Positions 24,276-33,202 of a DNA stretch of 64,000 nt are shown here, piece by piece. The stretch's first letter is position 1. Each line of letters starts with the position of its first letter. The stretch is from an uncultured Porphyromonadaceae bacterium (GTDB taxonomy: Bacteria; Bacteroidota; Bacteroidia; Bacteroidales; Muribaculaceae): contig URAU01000001.1 of assembly GCA_900545955.1 (NCBI GenBank), forward strand, positions 1-64,000. The letters run 5' to 3'. The position numbers and the translations under genes are program-made. The notes beneath the pieces are model-generated. The model worked only from the letters and a program-made list of their open reading frames with translations, did no database searches and was not told the origin of the DNA.

Positions 24276-24842
24276 ATGGCAACAACAGCTGATTTCAAGA
24301 ACGGCATGTGCCTCGACATCGACGGCAACTATTTCTTCATCGTGGAATTCCTTCACGTTAAGCCCGGTAAGGGTCCGGCTTTCGTACGCACAAAACTTCG
24401 CAACGTAAAAACCGGCCGTATCCTCGACAAGACCTGGAACTCCGGCGTGAAAGTCAACGAAGTCCGCATCGAGCGCCGTCCCTATCAGTATCTCTATAAA
24501 GACGATATGGGCTACAACTTCATGCACACCGAGACGTTTGAGCAGATGGCTCTTCCCGGCGAAAGCATCGAAGGCGTTCAGTTCCTCAAGGAGGGCGATA
24601 TCGTCGAGGCTATGGTTCACGCCGCTTCCGACACGATCCTCACCTGCGAGCTTCCCGCCAACGTGGTGCTTGAAATCACCTACACCGAACCCGGCATCAA
24701 GGGCGACACCGCCACCAACACGCTCAAGCCCGCAACCGTGGAGACTGGCGCTGAAATCCGCGTGCCTCTCTTCTGCAATATCGGCGACAAGGTGCGCGTC
24801 GATACCCGCAACGGCAACTATCTGGAGCGTGTGAAGGCCTGA
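24276..24842 (+). CDS. efp: Elongation factor P
   Basis: This 188-residue protein has three beta-barrel domains (KOW-like N-terminal, central OB and C-terminal OB). EF-P binds between the ribosomal P and E sites and relieves stalling at polyproline stretches. The loop HVKPGKGPAF carries Lys32 at the position that is modified in some bacteria; no modification enzyme is visible here. The gene has its own promoter and a terminator after it. Confidence 0.97.
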   Translation: MATTADFKNGMCLDIDGNYFFIVEFLHVKPGKGPAFVRTKLRNVKTGRILDKTWNSGVKVNEVRIERRPYQYLYKDDMGYNFMHTETFEQMALPGESIEGVQFLKEGDIVEAMVHAASDTILTCELPANVVLEITYTEPGIKGDTATNTLKPATVETGAEIRVPLFCNIGDKVRVDTRNGNYLERVKA

Positions 24843-24881
24843 CCCCAATCCGGTCCTTGACTCCCAACGATATTAACGGCT

Positions 24882-24926
24882 AAAAAAGGCGGTGGCTCAT
24901 TCCCAAGGGAAGTCCACTGCCTTTTT
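24882..24926 (+). terminator. efp terminator
   Basis: AAAAAGGCGGTGG pairs with CCACTGCCTTTTT (one wobble), with an inner TTCCC/GGGAA stem. The hairpin ends in a T-run and can work on both strands. Confidence 0.8.
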
Positions 24927-24968
24927 GGTTAGTTATCAGATTATTGTATCGATTTAATTTATCAGGCT

Positions 24969-25202
24969 ATGACCAATCTTCTCATTCTCCTTTTCCTGGG
25001 CGGACTTCGCGGCTGGGAAATCATTATCATCGCCGTGGTGATTCTTCTGCTGTTCGGCGGCAAGAAGATTCCTGAACTGATGCGTGGCGTCGGCAAGGGA
25101 ATCCGCGGATTTAAGGAGGGACTAAACGACATGTCCGACGAAATCAACGGCAAATCCGATTCTTCCGACGATGGCAAATCCGACGAAGCCCCGAAACACT
25201 GA
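24969..25202 (+). CDS. tatA: Twin-arginine translocase subunit TatA/E
   Basis: This 77-residue protein has one membrane helix (about 15-30), the Phe-Gly hinge (LLFGGKKIPEL) and an amphipathic helix (MRGVGKGIRGFKEGLND). A charged Ser/Asp/Lys tail follows. It forms the protein-conducting part of the Tat system for folded proteins. tatC starts 4 nt after its stop. Only one TatA-type subunit is visible and no tatB, as in minimal TatAC systems. Confidence 0.93.
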   Translation: MTNLLILLFLGGLRGWEIIIIAVVILLLFGGKKIPELMRGVGKGIRGFKEGLNDMSDEINGKSDSSDDGKSDEAPKH

Positions 25203-25206
25203 TTCA

Positions 25207-25989
25207 ATGTCGTTCTGGCAACACCTCGATGTGCTTCGAGGTGTGCTTTGGCGTGCGATTGTCGTTTGGATGGTATTCGCCGTATGTTTTTTCATATGGA
25301 TGCCGGATATTTTCCATGGGCTGATTCTATGGCCGTGCCGTGGTGATTTCCCTTCTTATCAGGTGCTCGACCGTATCGCGGCCTTATGGCCGGAGGCAGG
25401 CATGGTGTCGTCCGAAGGATTTCATGTCGACCTGATCAATACCGAACTGGCATCGCAGTTTTTCATCCATATGTCGTCGGCCTGCTGGCTGGCGTTTGTG
25501 GCCGCATTGCCGGTCATTCTTTTTCTGCTATGGGGGTTCGTGCGTCCGGCTCTGTATCCGATTGAGAGGCGGCGGGGTGCCACAGCCTTTGCCATGGGTT
25601 TCGTGATGTTCTGCATAGGCGTTGCTATCGGATACCTGCTTGTATTTCCGCTCACCGTACGTTTCCTTGCCGGTTATCAGCTGTCGGAGGCAATTCCCAA
25701 TATCATTTCTATTTCGAGCTACATCGACATGTTCTTTACCCTCATTCTCGTTATGGGGCTGCTGTTTGAACTCCCGTTGCTGGCATGGGTGTTGGGAAAG
25801 ATGGGGCTGCTATCGCGTCGTTTTTTCAACCGCTACCGCCGGCATGCAGTTGTCGTGCTGCTCATCCTTGCCGCTTTAGTTACTCCTACAGGCGATCCGT
25901 TTACGCTGATGGCAGTCTTTATCCCCGTCTACGCCGTGTGGGAACTTGGCGCATTGCTTGTGCCTAAGGCGTCCGGCAGCGATGCTTAG
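25207..25989 (+). CDS. tatC: Twin-arginine translocase subunit TatC
   Basis: This 260-residue integral membrane protein has six predicted helices. It begins MSFWQHLDVLRGVLWRAIVV, a version of the family's N-terminal 'FWxHLxELRxR' region that binds the twin-arginine signal. The ATG 5 nt after the tatA stop is preferred over an in-frame ATG inside tatA. Its stop overlaps that of maf by two bases on the opposite strand, a tail-to-tail arrangement. Confidence 0.94.
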   Translation: MSFWQHLDVLRGVLWRAIVVWMVFAVCFFIWMPDIFHGLILWPCRGDFPSYQVLDRIAALWPEAGMVSSEGFHVDLINTELASQFFIHMSSACWLAFVAALPVILFLLWGFVRPALYPIERRRGATAFAMGFVMFCIGVAIGYLLVFPLTVRFLAGYQLSEAIPNIISISSYIDMFFTLILVMGLLFELPLLAWVLGKMGLLSRRFFNRYRRHAVVVLLILAALVTPTGDPFTLMAVFIPVYAVWELGALLVPKASGSDA

Positions 25990-26573
25990 GAATGCAGTTC
26001 CTTCAGTTCGGCGTATAGCCGCTGAAGGGGAAGCCCCATCACGTTGTAGTAGTCGCCACGGATTCCCGTAATGCCGATATAGCCGATCCACTCCTGGATA
26101 CCGTAGGCGCCGGCTTTGTCGAGCGGGCGGTATTTTTCCACGTAATAACGTATTTCGCTGTCGCTAAGCGGGGCAAAGTCTACTTCGGTGGTTACGCCGA
26201 AGGTGCGGTATCGTGCGCCGTTCATTATGGTGACGCCCGTAACTACCGAGTGGGTGCGTCCGCTCAACTGGCGGAGCATTTCTACGGCCTCGAGCTCATT
26301 GTGCGGTTTGCCGAGTACGCAGCCTTCACAAATCACTACCGTATCTGCGGTGATGAGCGTCTCGCCAGATTCTATTGAGTCGGCATACGCATGAGCTTTC
26401 TTTGCTGAAATGTAGGGGGCAACCTCCTCAGGGGCAATATTCTCGGGATAGCTTTCGTCTACCTCTTTGGTGGAGGCAATGCGCACTTGTGCACCTATCT
26501 GGCATAGGAGCTCGCGTCTGCGTGGCGAGGTACTTGCCAGCACGAGCCGAAGCCCGTCAAGAAGTTTTTCCAT
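25986..26573 (-). CDS. maf: Maf-like nucleoside triphosphate pyrophosphatase
   Basis: This 195-residue protein (ATG 26573) shows the Maf hallmarks LASTSPRRRELL (phosphate-binding loop), TADTVV, LGKP and the C-terminal DKAGAYGIQ. Maf proteins hydrolyse canonical and modified NTPs/dNTPs to the monophosphate and PPi. Upstream open codons (to 26690) overlap the KdsC-like gene and lack family similarity. It is the last gene of the HU/SPOR to Maf run. Confidence 0.94.
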   Translation of the reverse strand: MEKLLDGLRLVLASTSPRRRELLCQIGAQVRIASTKEVDESYPENIAPEEVAPYISAKKAHAYADSIESGETLITADTVVICEGCVLGKPHNELEAVEMLRQLSGRTHSVVTGVTIMNGARYRTFGVTTEVDFAPLSDSEIRYYVEKYRPLDKAGAYGIQEWIGYIGITGIRGDYYNVMGLPLQRLYAELKELHS

Positions 26574-26608
26574 CGTTCGGTAATATATATTATTGTAGGG
26601 CGCCGACT

Positions 26609-27130
26609 TCATCCGTTGGCCGAGGCGTCGGAGGGCCATTCGCCGCGCGAGCGTAGAATCTGCTCGATAATGTCGCGGGCAACGCCGCATCCTCCGGCCA
26701 CCGGCGAAATGTAGTCGGCGGCTTCCATCGCGTCGACCGAAGCATCGGCCGGAGCTACGCCCAGTCCAGCCAGCCGCATGGAGGTGCAGTCAGGCACGTC
26801 GTCGCCTGCGAATGCCGTCTCTTCGGGCTTAAGTCCACGTTCGGCCATCCAGGATTTGAATACGTCAATCTTTTTGCCTGCACCGAGGTAGACGTCGTCG
26901 ATGCCGAGCATTGCAAACCGTTCGCGCAGTCCGGGCGCCACCGCTCCACTGATTATAGCTATTTTCATCCCTTTGCGCGTAGCCTCTCGCAGTGCGAAGC
27001 CGTCTTTGGTGTTGGCTAAGCGGCGCGGAACGCCGTCGTCGCCCAGAGGTACCGCCGAGGGCGACAGGACGCCGTCGACGTCGAAGGCGATTCCTTTGAT
27101 TTTGCTGAGGTCGAATGCTGTTTTGCTCAT
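26609..27130 (-). CDS. KdsC-like HAD phosphatase (KDO-8-phosphate phosphatase)
   Basis: This 173-residue protein belongs to the HAD subfamily without a cap domain. The nucleophile motif is FDVDGVL (Asp17, Asp19). Motif II (IISG), the motif III Lys in GAGKKIDVF, and motif IV GDDVPD are all present. KdsC releases phosphate from KDO-8-P in the lipopolysaccharide core pathway. No kdsA/B is in the window, so the substrate is inferred. It sits 35 nt upstream of maf. Confidence 0.87.
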   Translation of the reverse strand: MSKTAFDLSKIKGIAFDVDGVLSPSAVPLGDDGVPRRLANTKDGFALREATRKGMKIAIISGAVAPGLRERFAMLGIDDVYLGAGKKIDVFKSWMAERGLKPEETAFAGDDVPDCTSMRLAGLGVAPADASVDAMEAADYISPVAGGCGVARDIIEQILRSRGEWPSDASANG

Positions 27131-27168
27131 TTGGTTGTATCTGGCGTAGTGGATGTTTCTTATGTTGC

Positions 27169-28002
27169 TTATGTGACGGATGTGGCTGATGTTGAGGAGG
27201 CTGAGAGAGGAGAGTGGTATGTCTCCAGTATCGTGTCGGAGAGCAGGCTGTAAATCTCCCGGGTGCGTCCGTCGAGCATTGTTTCATGGCGCTGGATTAC
27301 TTCTGCGTCGCCACGTCGTGCCGGTCCCGTCATAGCCTCGCGAGGAGGAAGTGAATGGAGCTTGTTGAGGGTTGTTTCAATGAGCGGCATAAGGAAACGT
27401 ATGTCGAGGCCGTCGCGTCGGAGCAGTGTGTCGGCCTCCATCCACATCAGGTTGGCGAAATTGCAGGCGAAGACTGCCGCAACGTGCAGCAGTCGCCGGC
27501 GTTCGCTGTCGGCGTTCATCACGTTGTCGGCGATGCGCAGTGCGAGTGCTCGCAGTGCGAGCGCGCTTTCATCCGAGTTCCCTTCGATGAAAAATGGAAT
27601 CTTCCTTACATCCACTTTCAGTTCTCTGCTGAAGGTCTGAAGCGGATAGAACACTCCGAAGCGGCTTTTCTTCCCGCTGAACACTTCGGCGCTTACACTG
27701 CCTGACGTGTGAGCCCAGATGCCGGGATAGTCGGGCGTCGATTCTGCGATTTCGGCAATGGCGTCGTCGTGAGCCGCGATTATATAGAAATCGGCTTCGG
27801 CCGTAAGGTCGTCAATATTTCCGCTGTGGGAGCATCGTGGCCCGAGCCGTTCGGCCAGCCGTCGGGCGGTGTCGTTGTGACGGCTGACAATCTGCACCAC
27901 ATCGGCTGATTTGGCAAGTGCCATAGCCAGGTGCGTTGCGACGTTCCCGGCTCCGACTATTGCTACTGTCGGACGGTTTGCGTGTCGGGTTATTTCTTCC
28001 AT
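27169..28002 (-). CDS. Rossmann-fold/DUF2520 oxidoreductase-like protein
   Basis: The 277-residue product from ATG 28002 has an N-terminal NAD(P)-binding motif GAGNVATHLAMAL (about 14-26) with a Rossmann domain resembling pyrroline-5-carboxylate reductase/ketopantoate reductase. The C-terminal helical DUF2520 domain begins at about residue 130 (FGVFYPLQTFS). A dehydrogenase role is likely but the substrate is unknown. Its start overlaps the nitroreductase 3' end by 13 nt, so the two genes are coupled. Confidence 0.87.
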   Translation of the reverse strand: MEEITRHANRPTVAIVGAGNVATHLAMALAKSADVVQIVSRHNDTARRLAERLGPRCSHSGNIDDLTAEADFYIIAAHDDAIAEIAESTPDYPGIWAHTSGSVSAEVFSGKKSRFGVFYPLQTFSRELKVDVRKIPFFIEGNSDESALALRALALRIADNVMNADSERRRLLHVAAVFACNFANLMWMEADTLLRRDGLDIRFLMPLIETTLNKLHSLPPREAMTGPARRGDAEVIQRHETMLDGRTREIYSLLSDTILETYHSPLSASSTSATSVT

Positions 28003-28523
28003 CTGTCGATGTGCACTTTCTCCCAAAGCAGTTTGGCCGTATCGATGGGCCGGCGCTGTTCGTCCTTATGTCCGATGGAGAGGATGCAGACCACCGAGTT
28101 TTCTTCGGGGATTCCGAGCAGGGAGCGTACATACTCCTCCGAGGGCTCGCCGTCCTCGCGATAGCGGTCGCGGACTTCCACCCAACAGCTTCCCAGCCCG
28201 AGGTCGGCTGCCTGTAGCATCATGAACGAGGCCGCCACCGATGCGTCTTCAATCCAGGCTTCGGATTTGGTCATGTCGGCACATACTACTACTGCCAGCG
28301 GAGCATTGGCAATCGACGTGGCATAGCTGGGTTTGCATTGACCGAGCGCTTGCAGGGTGTCTTTGTCTTCTACCACCACGAATTGCCAGCTGCGGGCATT
28401 TTTCGAGGTGGGAGCCATCAGTGCGGCTTCGAGGATGAGACGAACGTGGTCGGGGTCGACCGGTTCGCCGGTATATTTTCGTATGCTTCTCCGGTTAATA
28501 AGGAGGTCGTGCAGGTTTTCCAT
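27990..28523 (-). CDS. Nitroreductase family flavoprotein
   Basis: This 177-residue FMN-dependent oxidoreductase of the NfsA/NfsB superfamily has RRSIRKYTGEPV near residue 11, which binds the FMN phosphate. APTSKNARSWQF follows, and the C-terminal end carries GLGSCWVEVRDR and LSIGHKDEQRRP. The family reduces nitroaromatics, quinones or enones with NAD(P)H; the physiological substrate cannot be told. It sits between the HU/SPOR gene and the DUF2520 gene on the same strand. Confidence 0.92.
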   Translation of the reverse strand: MENLHDLLINRRSIRKYTGEPVDPDHVRLILEAALMAPTSKNARSWQFVVVEDKDTLQALGQCKPSYATSIANAPLAVVVCADMTKSEAWIEDASVAASFMMLQAADLGLGSCWVEVRDRYREDGEPSEEYVRSLLGIPEENSVVCILSIGHKDEQRRPIDTAKLLWEKVHIDRWKK

Positions 28524-28586
28524 ATTTATGACTGTATTTGGAAATAATTTCCGCCCGGATGCGCGACCATCGGCAAAATGTCTGCC

Positions 28587-29615
28587 TCAACGGCGGCACA
28601 CCCATGCGTCGGCGTTGCCGATAAATTTTTTCTGGGAGTTGGCCTGCTCATAGCTCGAGCCCGTGGCGGCATATACGCGGAAACGGCTGTCTTTCTCGAT
28701 TACGCCAAGTTGTTTGCCTGAGTGTTCGGCCATATAGGTTTCGGCTTGCGAGCGTGTGGCAAACGAGGCTACAATCACGCAGTAGCTGTCGTCGGCGTTG
28801 AAGCGGGCAGATGCGGGTTCCGTTTTCGGCAATACATTTGTCGTAGCGGGTTCAATCGCTTCGGGCTGCTCTTCAATGGCTTTCGCAGGTTCTATATCTT
28901 TTGCAGGCTCCATACCCTCGGCAGGAGCGGCTTTCACAGGCGCGACAACGGGCGCGGAAGCCGGGAGTTTGGCTTTTTGTGGCTCGGTACGCTCAATGCC
29001 CGGTGCGAGCGACGCCTCGGTGGTGGGCGTGCTTATCCGTACGGGATTAAGCAGGAACATCCCGATGGTGACGGCAACGGCCAATACGGCGGCGATGCCC
29101 GATGCGTAGGCACGAACCGCGCGCCAGCGCCGGCGGTGGGCGCCGCGCAGGTTTACTTCGGTGGCCACCTGGGTTGTTGTCGTTTGTTCAGCTTCCTGCA
29201 GGAGCTGGAGGGCTATTGGCTTCAGGCCGAAGTAGGCTCCGTTGATTCCTGCGAGTTCGGCCGGAACAAAGGCCGTTATCCCTTCGGGGTTGAGCAAGAA
29301 CTGGCCGAGCCTGCCGAATTGCATTCGCTGTTCGCGCTGCAATTCACCGCGCAGATGGGCTATGCGTTCGGCAACCTTTTTGCTTGTGGCCTCAAACGGG
29401 ATCGATTCCCGTCGCGCGATTGAGGTGGCCAGAAGTCCGTCGTTCCGGTTGATCAGCGGATTGAATGCCAGCCGGCGTCCCGGAGGGAGGAGAGTCTCGC
29501 CGTCGCAATCGAAAGCTGCCGGACGGTTGTCGCATATGAATGCGCCAAATCCGGGGAGCACGACGCAGTCGTGGTCCCGAAGCAGATATTCCACATGCAT
29601 TGACAACGTATCCAT
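28587..29615 (-). CDS. HU-CCDC81/SPOR domain membrane protein
   Basis: The 342-residue protein combines two HU-like CCDC81 domains (about 1-60 and 60-135; VLPGFGAFI and GRLGQFLLN), a single membrane helix (about 172-192) and an Ala/Pro/Glu linker. A C-terminal SPOR domain follows (about 265-340), which binds denuded septal peptidoglycan. Bacteroidota have this family in place of other division-linked SPOR proteins; its function is not settled. Start 29615 is chosen because a promoter element overlaps the alternative upstream start. It is likely first in an operon with the nitroreductase. Confidence 0.88.
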   Translation of the reverse strand: MDTLSMHVEYLLRDHDCVVLPGFGAFICDNRPAAFDCDGETLLPPGRRLAFNPLINRNDGLLATSIARRESIPFEATSKKVAERIAHLRGELQREQRMQFGRLGQFLLNPEGITAFVPAELAGINGAYFGLKPIALQLLQEAEQTTTTQVATEVNLRGAHRRRWRAVRAYASGIAAVLAVAVTIGMFLLNPVRISTPTTEASLAPGIERTEPQKAKLPASAPVVAPVKAAPAEGMEPAKDIEPAKAIEEQPEAIEPATTNVLPKTEPASARFNADDSYCVIVASFATRSQAETYMAEHSGKQLGVIEKDSRFRVYAATGSSYEQANSQKKFIGNADAWVCRR

Positions 29616-29636
29616 TTCTCGGCTTTTCAGTTTATG

Positions 29637-29667
29637 CAAAGTTAGCTATTCTTTACAACTCGTGCAA
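29637..29667 (-). promoter_or_regulatory. Promoter of the HU/SPOR gene (-33 TTG, -7 TAACTTTG)
   Basis: On the minus strand TTG (29667-29665) lies exactly 20 nt before TAACTTTG (29644-29637). The predicted leader is about 15 nt. Confidence 0.75.
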
Positions 29668-29771
29668 AAAAATGTTGCTGCAATTTTCGGCTCCGATATG
29701 GATTCTGCCGGGATTCGGCGCGGATACGCGGGAATTGTTGCGGGAGTGTGCCTGCGGGCGGTGGGGACGCC

Positions 29772-30278
29772 TCAGGATGCGCTTTCCCTTACAATGGTTG
29801 TCCAGCCGGCCAGGCGCGGAGCGGTCAGTTCGGGATGGTTGACTTCGTCGAGCAGCAGTCCGTAGGCTTCGAGAGCATCGCCGGGTTTGGCTTTGGATTT
29901 CTCGAATGTATAGCCGATTGTGTCGTAAGGCGCGATAAATGTGCAGCCCGTAGGTTCAAGCCGGTCGTGCAGTTCGCCTACGGCGTTGCAGAAGGTGTCG
30001 GTCATGCTTTCGTCGCCGCAGCCGAACAGGGCCACTTTCTTCCCTTTGAGGTCGAGCGCCTCGACGCCGGCAATGAAGTCGTACCAGTCGTCTTCGAGTT
30101 CGCCGTCGCCCCACGTGCTTGATCCCATTATGAGCACATCGTATTTGCCTACTTCCGAGGGGGCGGTATTGGCGACGTCGTGTATGTCGGCGCTGTCTAC
30201 GTTCAGCAGTTTCCCTATTTTTTCGGCAATCTGTGCGGTAGTACCGGTAGCCGAACCATAGAATATTCCTGTTTTCAT
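29772..30278 (-). CDS. fldA: Flavodoxin
   Basis: This 168-residue protein of the long-chain type has the FMN phosphate loop YGSATGTTAQIAEKI (about 7-21) and the ring-binding loops SSTWGDGELEDDW and FGCGDE. It carries low-potential electrons, for instance to pyruvate:ferredoxin-type oxidoreductases or radical-SAM enzymes such as the NrdG encoded elsewhere in the window; that pairing is inference. It is separated from the HU/SPOR gene by 156 nt, so it is probably its own transcript. Confidence 0.95.
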   Translation of the reverse strand: MKTGIFYGSATGTTAQIAEKIGKLLNVDSADIHDVANTAPSEVGKYDVLIMGSSTWGDGELEDDWYDFIAGVEALDLKGKKVALFGCGDESMTDTFCNAVGELHDRLEPTGCTFIAPYDTIGYTFEKSKAKPGDALEAYGLLLDEVNHPELTAPRLAGWTTIVRESAS

Positions 30279-30444
30279 AGTCTTATAATTTGTTAAGATA
30301 ACTATATCTATAACGCCGGTATTCTATCCATAGTTCGCCCGCTCCCGTCGGCCGAATCTTATCCATTGCAAATTTTGTGAAAATATTTCGGAAAAATTTA
30401 TTTATTTAATGCGTGGCGGTGACACTATTCCGCGAATTAATTCT

Positions 30445-30452
30445 TAAATTTG
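30445..30452 (+). promoter_or_regulatory. -7 element (TAAATTTG) for purH
   Basis: TAAATTTG lies about 120 nt upstream of the purH start in the gap 30279-30572. A -33 TTG is not seen at the usual spacing. I see no other structure in this gap. Confidence 0.5.
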
Positions 30453-30572
30453 CACTTCGATAAGGAAAAAGTGGCGTGGCCCGGCGTGTTTCGGTTTCCG
30501 CTGAATTATCCCGATACTCCGACGTTTCCAATTAAATGATTGATTAATAAATATTTTTTCACCCTTTCCGAA

Positions 30573-32102
30573 ATGGATGAAATGAAAAAAATAAAAACCG
30601 CGCTGATTTCGGTTTTTTACAAAGATGGTCTTGAAGAAATCCTCCGTCTTCTTAATGCCGATGGCGTTCGTTTCCTCTCTACAGGCGGAACGCGCTCGTT
30701 TATCGAAAGTCTCGGCTATGAGTGCGACGCTGTGGAAGGCCTTACGGGCTATCCCTCGATTCTGGGAGGACGTGTAAAGACGCTTCACCCCAAAGTGTTC
30801 GGCGGGATTCTGAACCGGCGCGACAATGAGGGCGACGCGGCCCAGATCAAGGAATATGAGATTCCCTCGATTGATCTCGTGATTGTCGATCTTTATCCTT
30901 TTGAGGCTACCGTGGCATCGGGTGCACCGGAGGCAGATATTATTGAAAAAATAGATATAGGCGGTATCTCCCTGATCCGTGCCGCTGCCAAAAATTTCAA
31001 CGATGTGGCCATAGTGGCCTCCAAAAATCAGTATGCCTACCTTCGCGAGGCTCTGAAGCGCAACGGGGCTGCTACCACGCTTGCCGAACGTCGTTTCCTC
31101 GCCAAGGAGGCCTTCGGCGTTTCGTCGGCCTACGACAGCGCAATCTTCTCCTACTTCGATTCTACCTGCGAGCACTCCTCGGGGCTGCGTATCGCTATCG
31201 ACGGTGAAAAAACGATGCGCTACGGCGAGAATCCTCATCAGAAAGGCTATTTCTTCGGTCGTCTCGACCATCTTTTCGAACAGCTCCACGGCAAGGAGAT
31301 TTCATATAACAATCTTCTGGACATCGACGCCGCCGTATCGCTTATCGGCGAGTTCTCCGAGACGACGTTCGCCATTCTCAAGCACAACAACGCCTGTGGT
31401 GTGGCTTCCCGGCCTACGGTAGCCGAGGCGTGGAAGGATGCGCTCGCCGGCGATCCGGTATCGGCATTCGGAGGCGTGCTCGTTACGAACGGCGTTATCG
31501 ACGGTGCTACGGCCGAGGAAATCAACAAAATTTTCTTCGAGGTTATTATAGCGCCGGCCTACGAGCCTGAGGCGCTCGGTATCCTCTGTCAGAAGAAAAA
31601 CCGCATCATCCTGCGCCAGAAGGAGAAACTCGCTACCACACGTCAGTTCCGCTCGGTGCTCAACGGCGCCCTGGTGCAGGAGCGCGACCTCAAAGTCGAG
31701 TCGCCCGACGATCTGCGTACCGTCACGGTAAAACCCGTCGACGCTTCGCTGGTCGACGACCTGCTGTTCGCCAACAAGCTCGTGAAGCATTGCAAGAGCA
31801 ATGCCATCGTGCTTGCCAAAAACAAGCAGCTCTGTGCAGCCGGTGTAGGCCAGACGTCGCGTGTCGACGCTCTGCGTCAGGCCATCGATAAGGCTCATAC
31901 GTTCGGATTTGATCTGAAGGGGGCTGTTATGGCCTCGGATGCATTCTTCCCCTTCGCGGATTGCGTGGAGATTGCCCACAATGCTGGTGTCGACGCCGTA
32001 ATCCAACCGGGTGGCTCGATTCGCGACAACGAGTCAATCAAGTATTGCGATGAAAACGGTGTGGCGATGGTCATGACCGGGTTCCGCCATTTCAAGCATT
32101 AA
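30573..32102 (+). CDS. purH: Bifunctional AICAR formyltransferase/IMP cyclohydrolase
   Basis: PurH performs the last two steps of IMP synthesis. The 509-residue product starts MDEMKKIKTALISVFYK; ATG 30582 is an alternative, and the open frame further upstream is not family-like. The N-terminal MGS-like cyclohydrolase domain (about 1-145) has FLSTGGT and YPSILGGRVKTLHPK. The C-terminal transformylase contains RYGENPHQKG, KHNNACG and DPVSAFGG. It sits 70 nt ahead of mreB on the same strand and may be co-transcribed with the rod operon. Confidence 0.96.
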   Translation: MDEMKKIKTALISVFYKDGLEEILRLLNADGVRFLSTGGTRSFIESLGYECDAVEGLTGYPSILGGRVKTLHPKVFGGILNRRDNEGDAAQIKEYEIPSIDLVIVDLYPFEATVASGAPEADIIEKIDIGGISLIRAAAKNFNDVAIVASKNQYAYLREALKRNGAATTLAERRFLAKEAFGVSSAYDSAIFSYFDSTCEHSSGLRIAIDGEKTMRYGENPHQKGYFFGRLDHLFEQLHGKEISYNNLLDIDAAVSLIGEFSETTFAILKHNNACGVASRPTVAEAWKDALAGDPVSAFGGVLVTNGVIDGATAEEINKIFFEVIIAPAYEPEALGILCQKKNRIILRQKEKLATTRQFRSVLNGALVQERDLKVESPDDLRTVTVKPVDASLVDDLLFANKLVKHCKSNAIVLAKNKQLCAAGVGQTSRVDALRQAIDKAHTFGFDLKGAVMASDAFFPFADCVEIAHNAGVDAVIQPGGSIRDNESIKYCDENGVAMVMTGFRHFKH

Positions 32103-32172
32103 TTTTCGGCGGCCGGGGCGCTTTGGTGTCATGACCGCCACATCTCATACCTCTTATCTATTCTCGAAAAAA

Positions 32173-33189
32173 ATGAGATTGTTTTCTCTCACAAAAGAAA
32201 TTGCCATCGATCTTGGCACTGCCAATACCATTATAGTACACAATGATAAAATTGTGATCGACGAGCCTTCAATCGTGGCGCTCGACCGCAACGACCGCGT
32301 TATCGCCGTGGGCAAGGAAGCCCAGCTGATGCGTGGCCGCGAACCGGAGGGTATCCGCACGGTCCGTCCGCTCCGTCAGGGTGTGATCGCCGACTTCAAC
32401 GCCGCCGAACTGATGATTCGCGGTCTGATAAAGAAGGCAAGCTCGAAGAGCAACTGGTTTTCACCCTCGCTCCGTATGGTGGTCGGCATCCCTTCCGGTT
32501 CCACCGAGGTTGAAATCCGTGCGGTGCGCGACTCGAGCGAACACGCCGGCGGCCGCGATGTCTACATGCTTTTCGAACCGATGGCAGCTGCTCTCGGTAT
32601 CGGTCTCGACGTTGAGGCGCCCGAGGGCAACATGATTGTCGACATAGGCGGCGGCACCACCGAAATCGCCGTGATTTCGCTTGGTGGTATCGTAAGCAAC
32701 CGTTCGATTCAGATTGCAGGCGACGACCTTACGGAGGATATCCAGGGACATATGAAGCGCGCCCACAATGTGAAGGTCGGCGAGCGTACCGCCGAACTTA
32801 TCAAGATGAATGTCGGCTCGGCGCTTACCGAACTTGAGAATCCGCCGGAGGATTATGTGGTTCACGGTCCGAACCATATGACGGCGCTCCCAATGGAAAT
32901 TCCCGTCTCATATCAGGAGATTTCGCATTGTATCGAGAAGTCGGTTACCAAGATTGAGACGGCTATCCTGAGCGCTCTTGAGCAGACGCCTCCCGAACTG
33001 TATGCCGACATCGTCCGCAACGGTATATGGCTTGCCGGCGGCGGAGCGCTTCTTCGCGGTCTCGACAAACGTCTCACCGATAAAATCGGCATCCAGTTCC
33101 ACGTAGCTGAGGACCCGCTGCTCTGCGTCGCCAAGGGTACCGGCGTCGCTCTGAAGAATATCGAGAATTTCTCTTTCCTTATCCGTTAA
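32173..33189 (+). CDS. mreB: Rod shape-determining protein MreB
   Basis: This 338-residue bacterial actin has the phosphate 1 motif DLGTANTI, phosphate 2 DIGGGTTEIAV and adenosine motif GGGALLRGLDK. It polymerises on the inner membrane and directs lateral cell-wall insertion. The chosen ATG 32173 gives the normal length; the frame is open 14 codons further upstream. It heads mreB-mreC-mreD-mrdA-rodA, all of which share the elongasome task. Confidence 0.97.
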   Translation: MRLFSLTKEIAIDLGTANTIIVHNDKIVIDEPSIVALDRNDRVIAVGKEAQLMRGREPEGIRTVRPLRQGVIADFNAAELMIRGLIKKASSKSNWFSPSLRMVVGIPSGSTEVEIRAVRDSSEHAGGRDVYMLFEPMAAALGIGLDVEAPEGNMIVDIGGGTTEIAVISLGGIVSNRSIQIAGDDLTEDIQGHMKRAHNVKVGERTAELIKMNVGSALTELENPPEDYVVHGPNHMTALPMEIPVSYQEISHCIEKSVTKIETAILSALEQTPPELYADIVRNGIWLAGGGALLRGLDKRLTDKIGIQFHVAEDPLLCVAKGTGVALKNIENFSFLIR

Positions 33190-33202
33190 CCGGAGCCGCA
33201 AG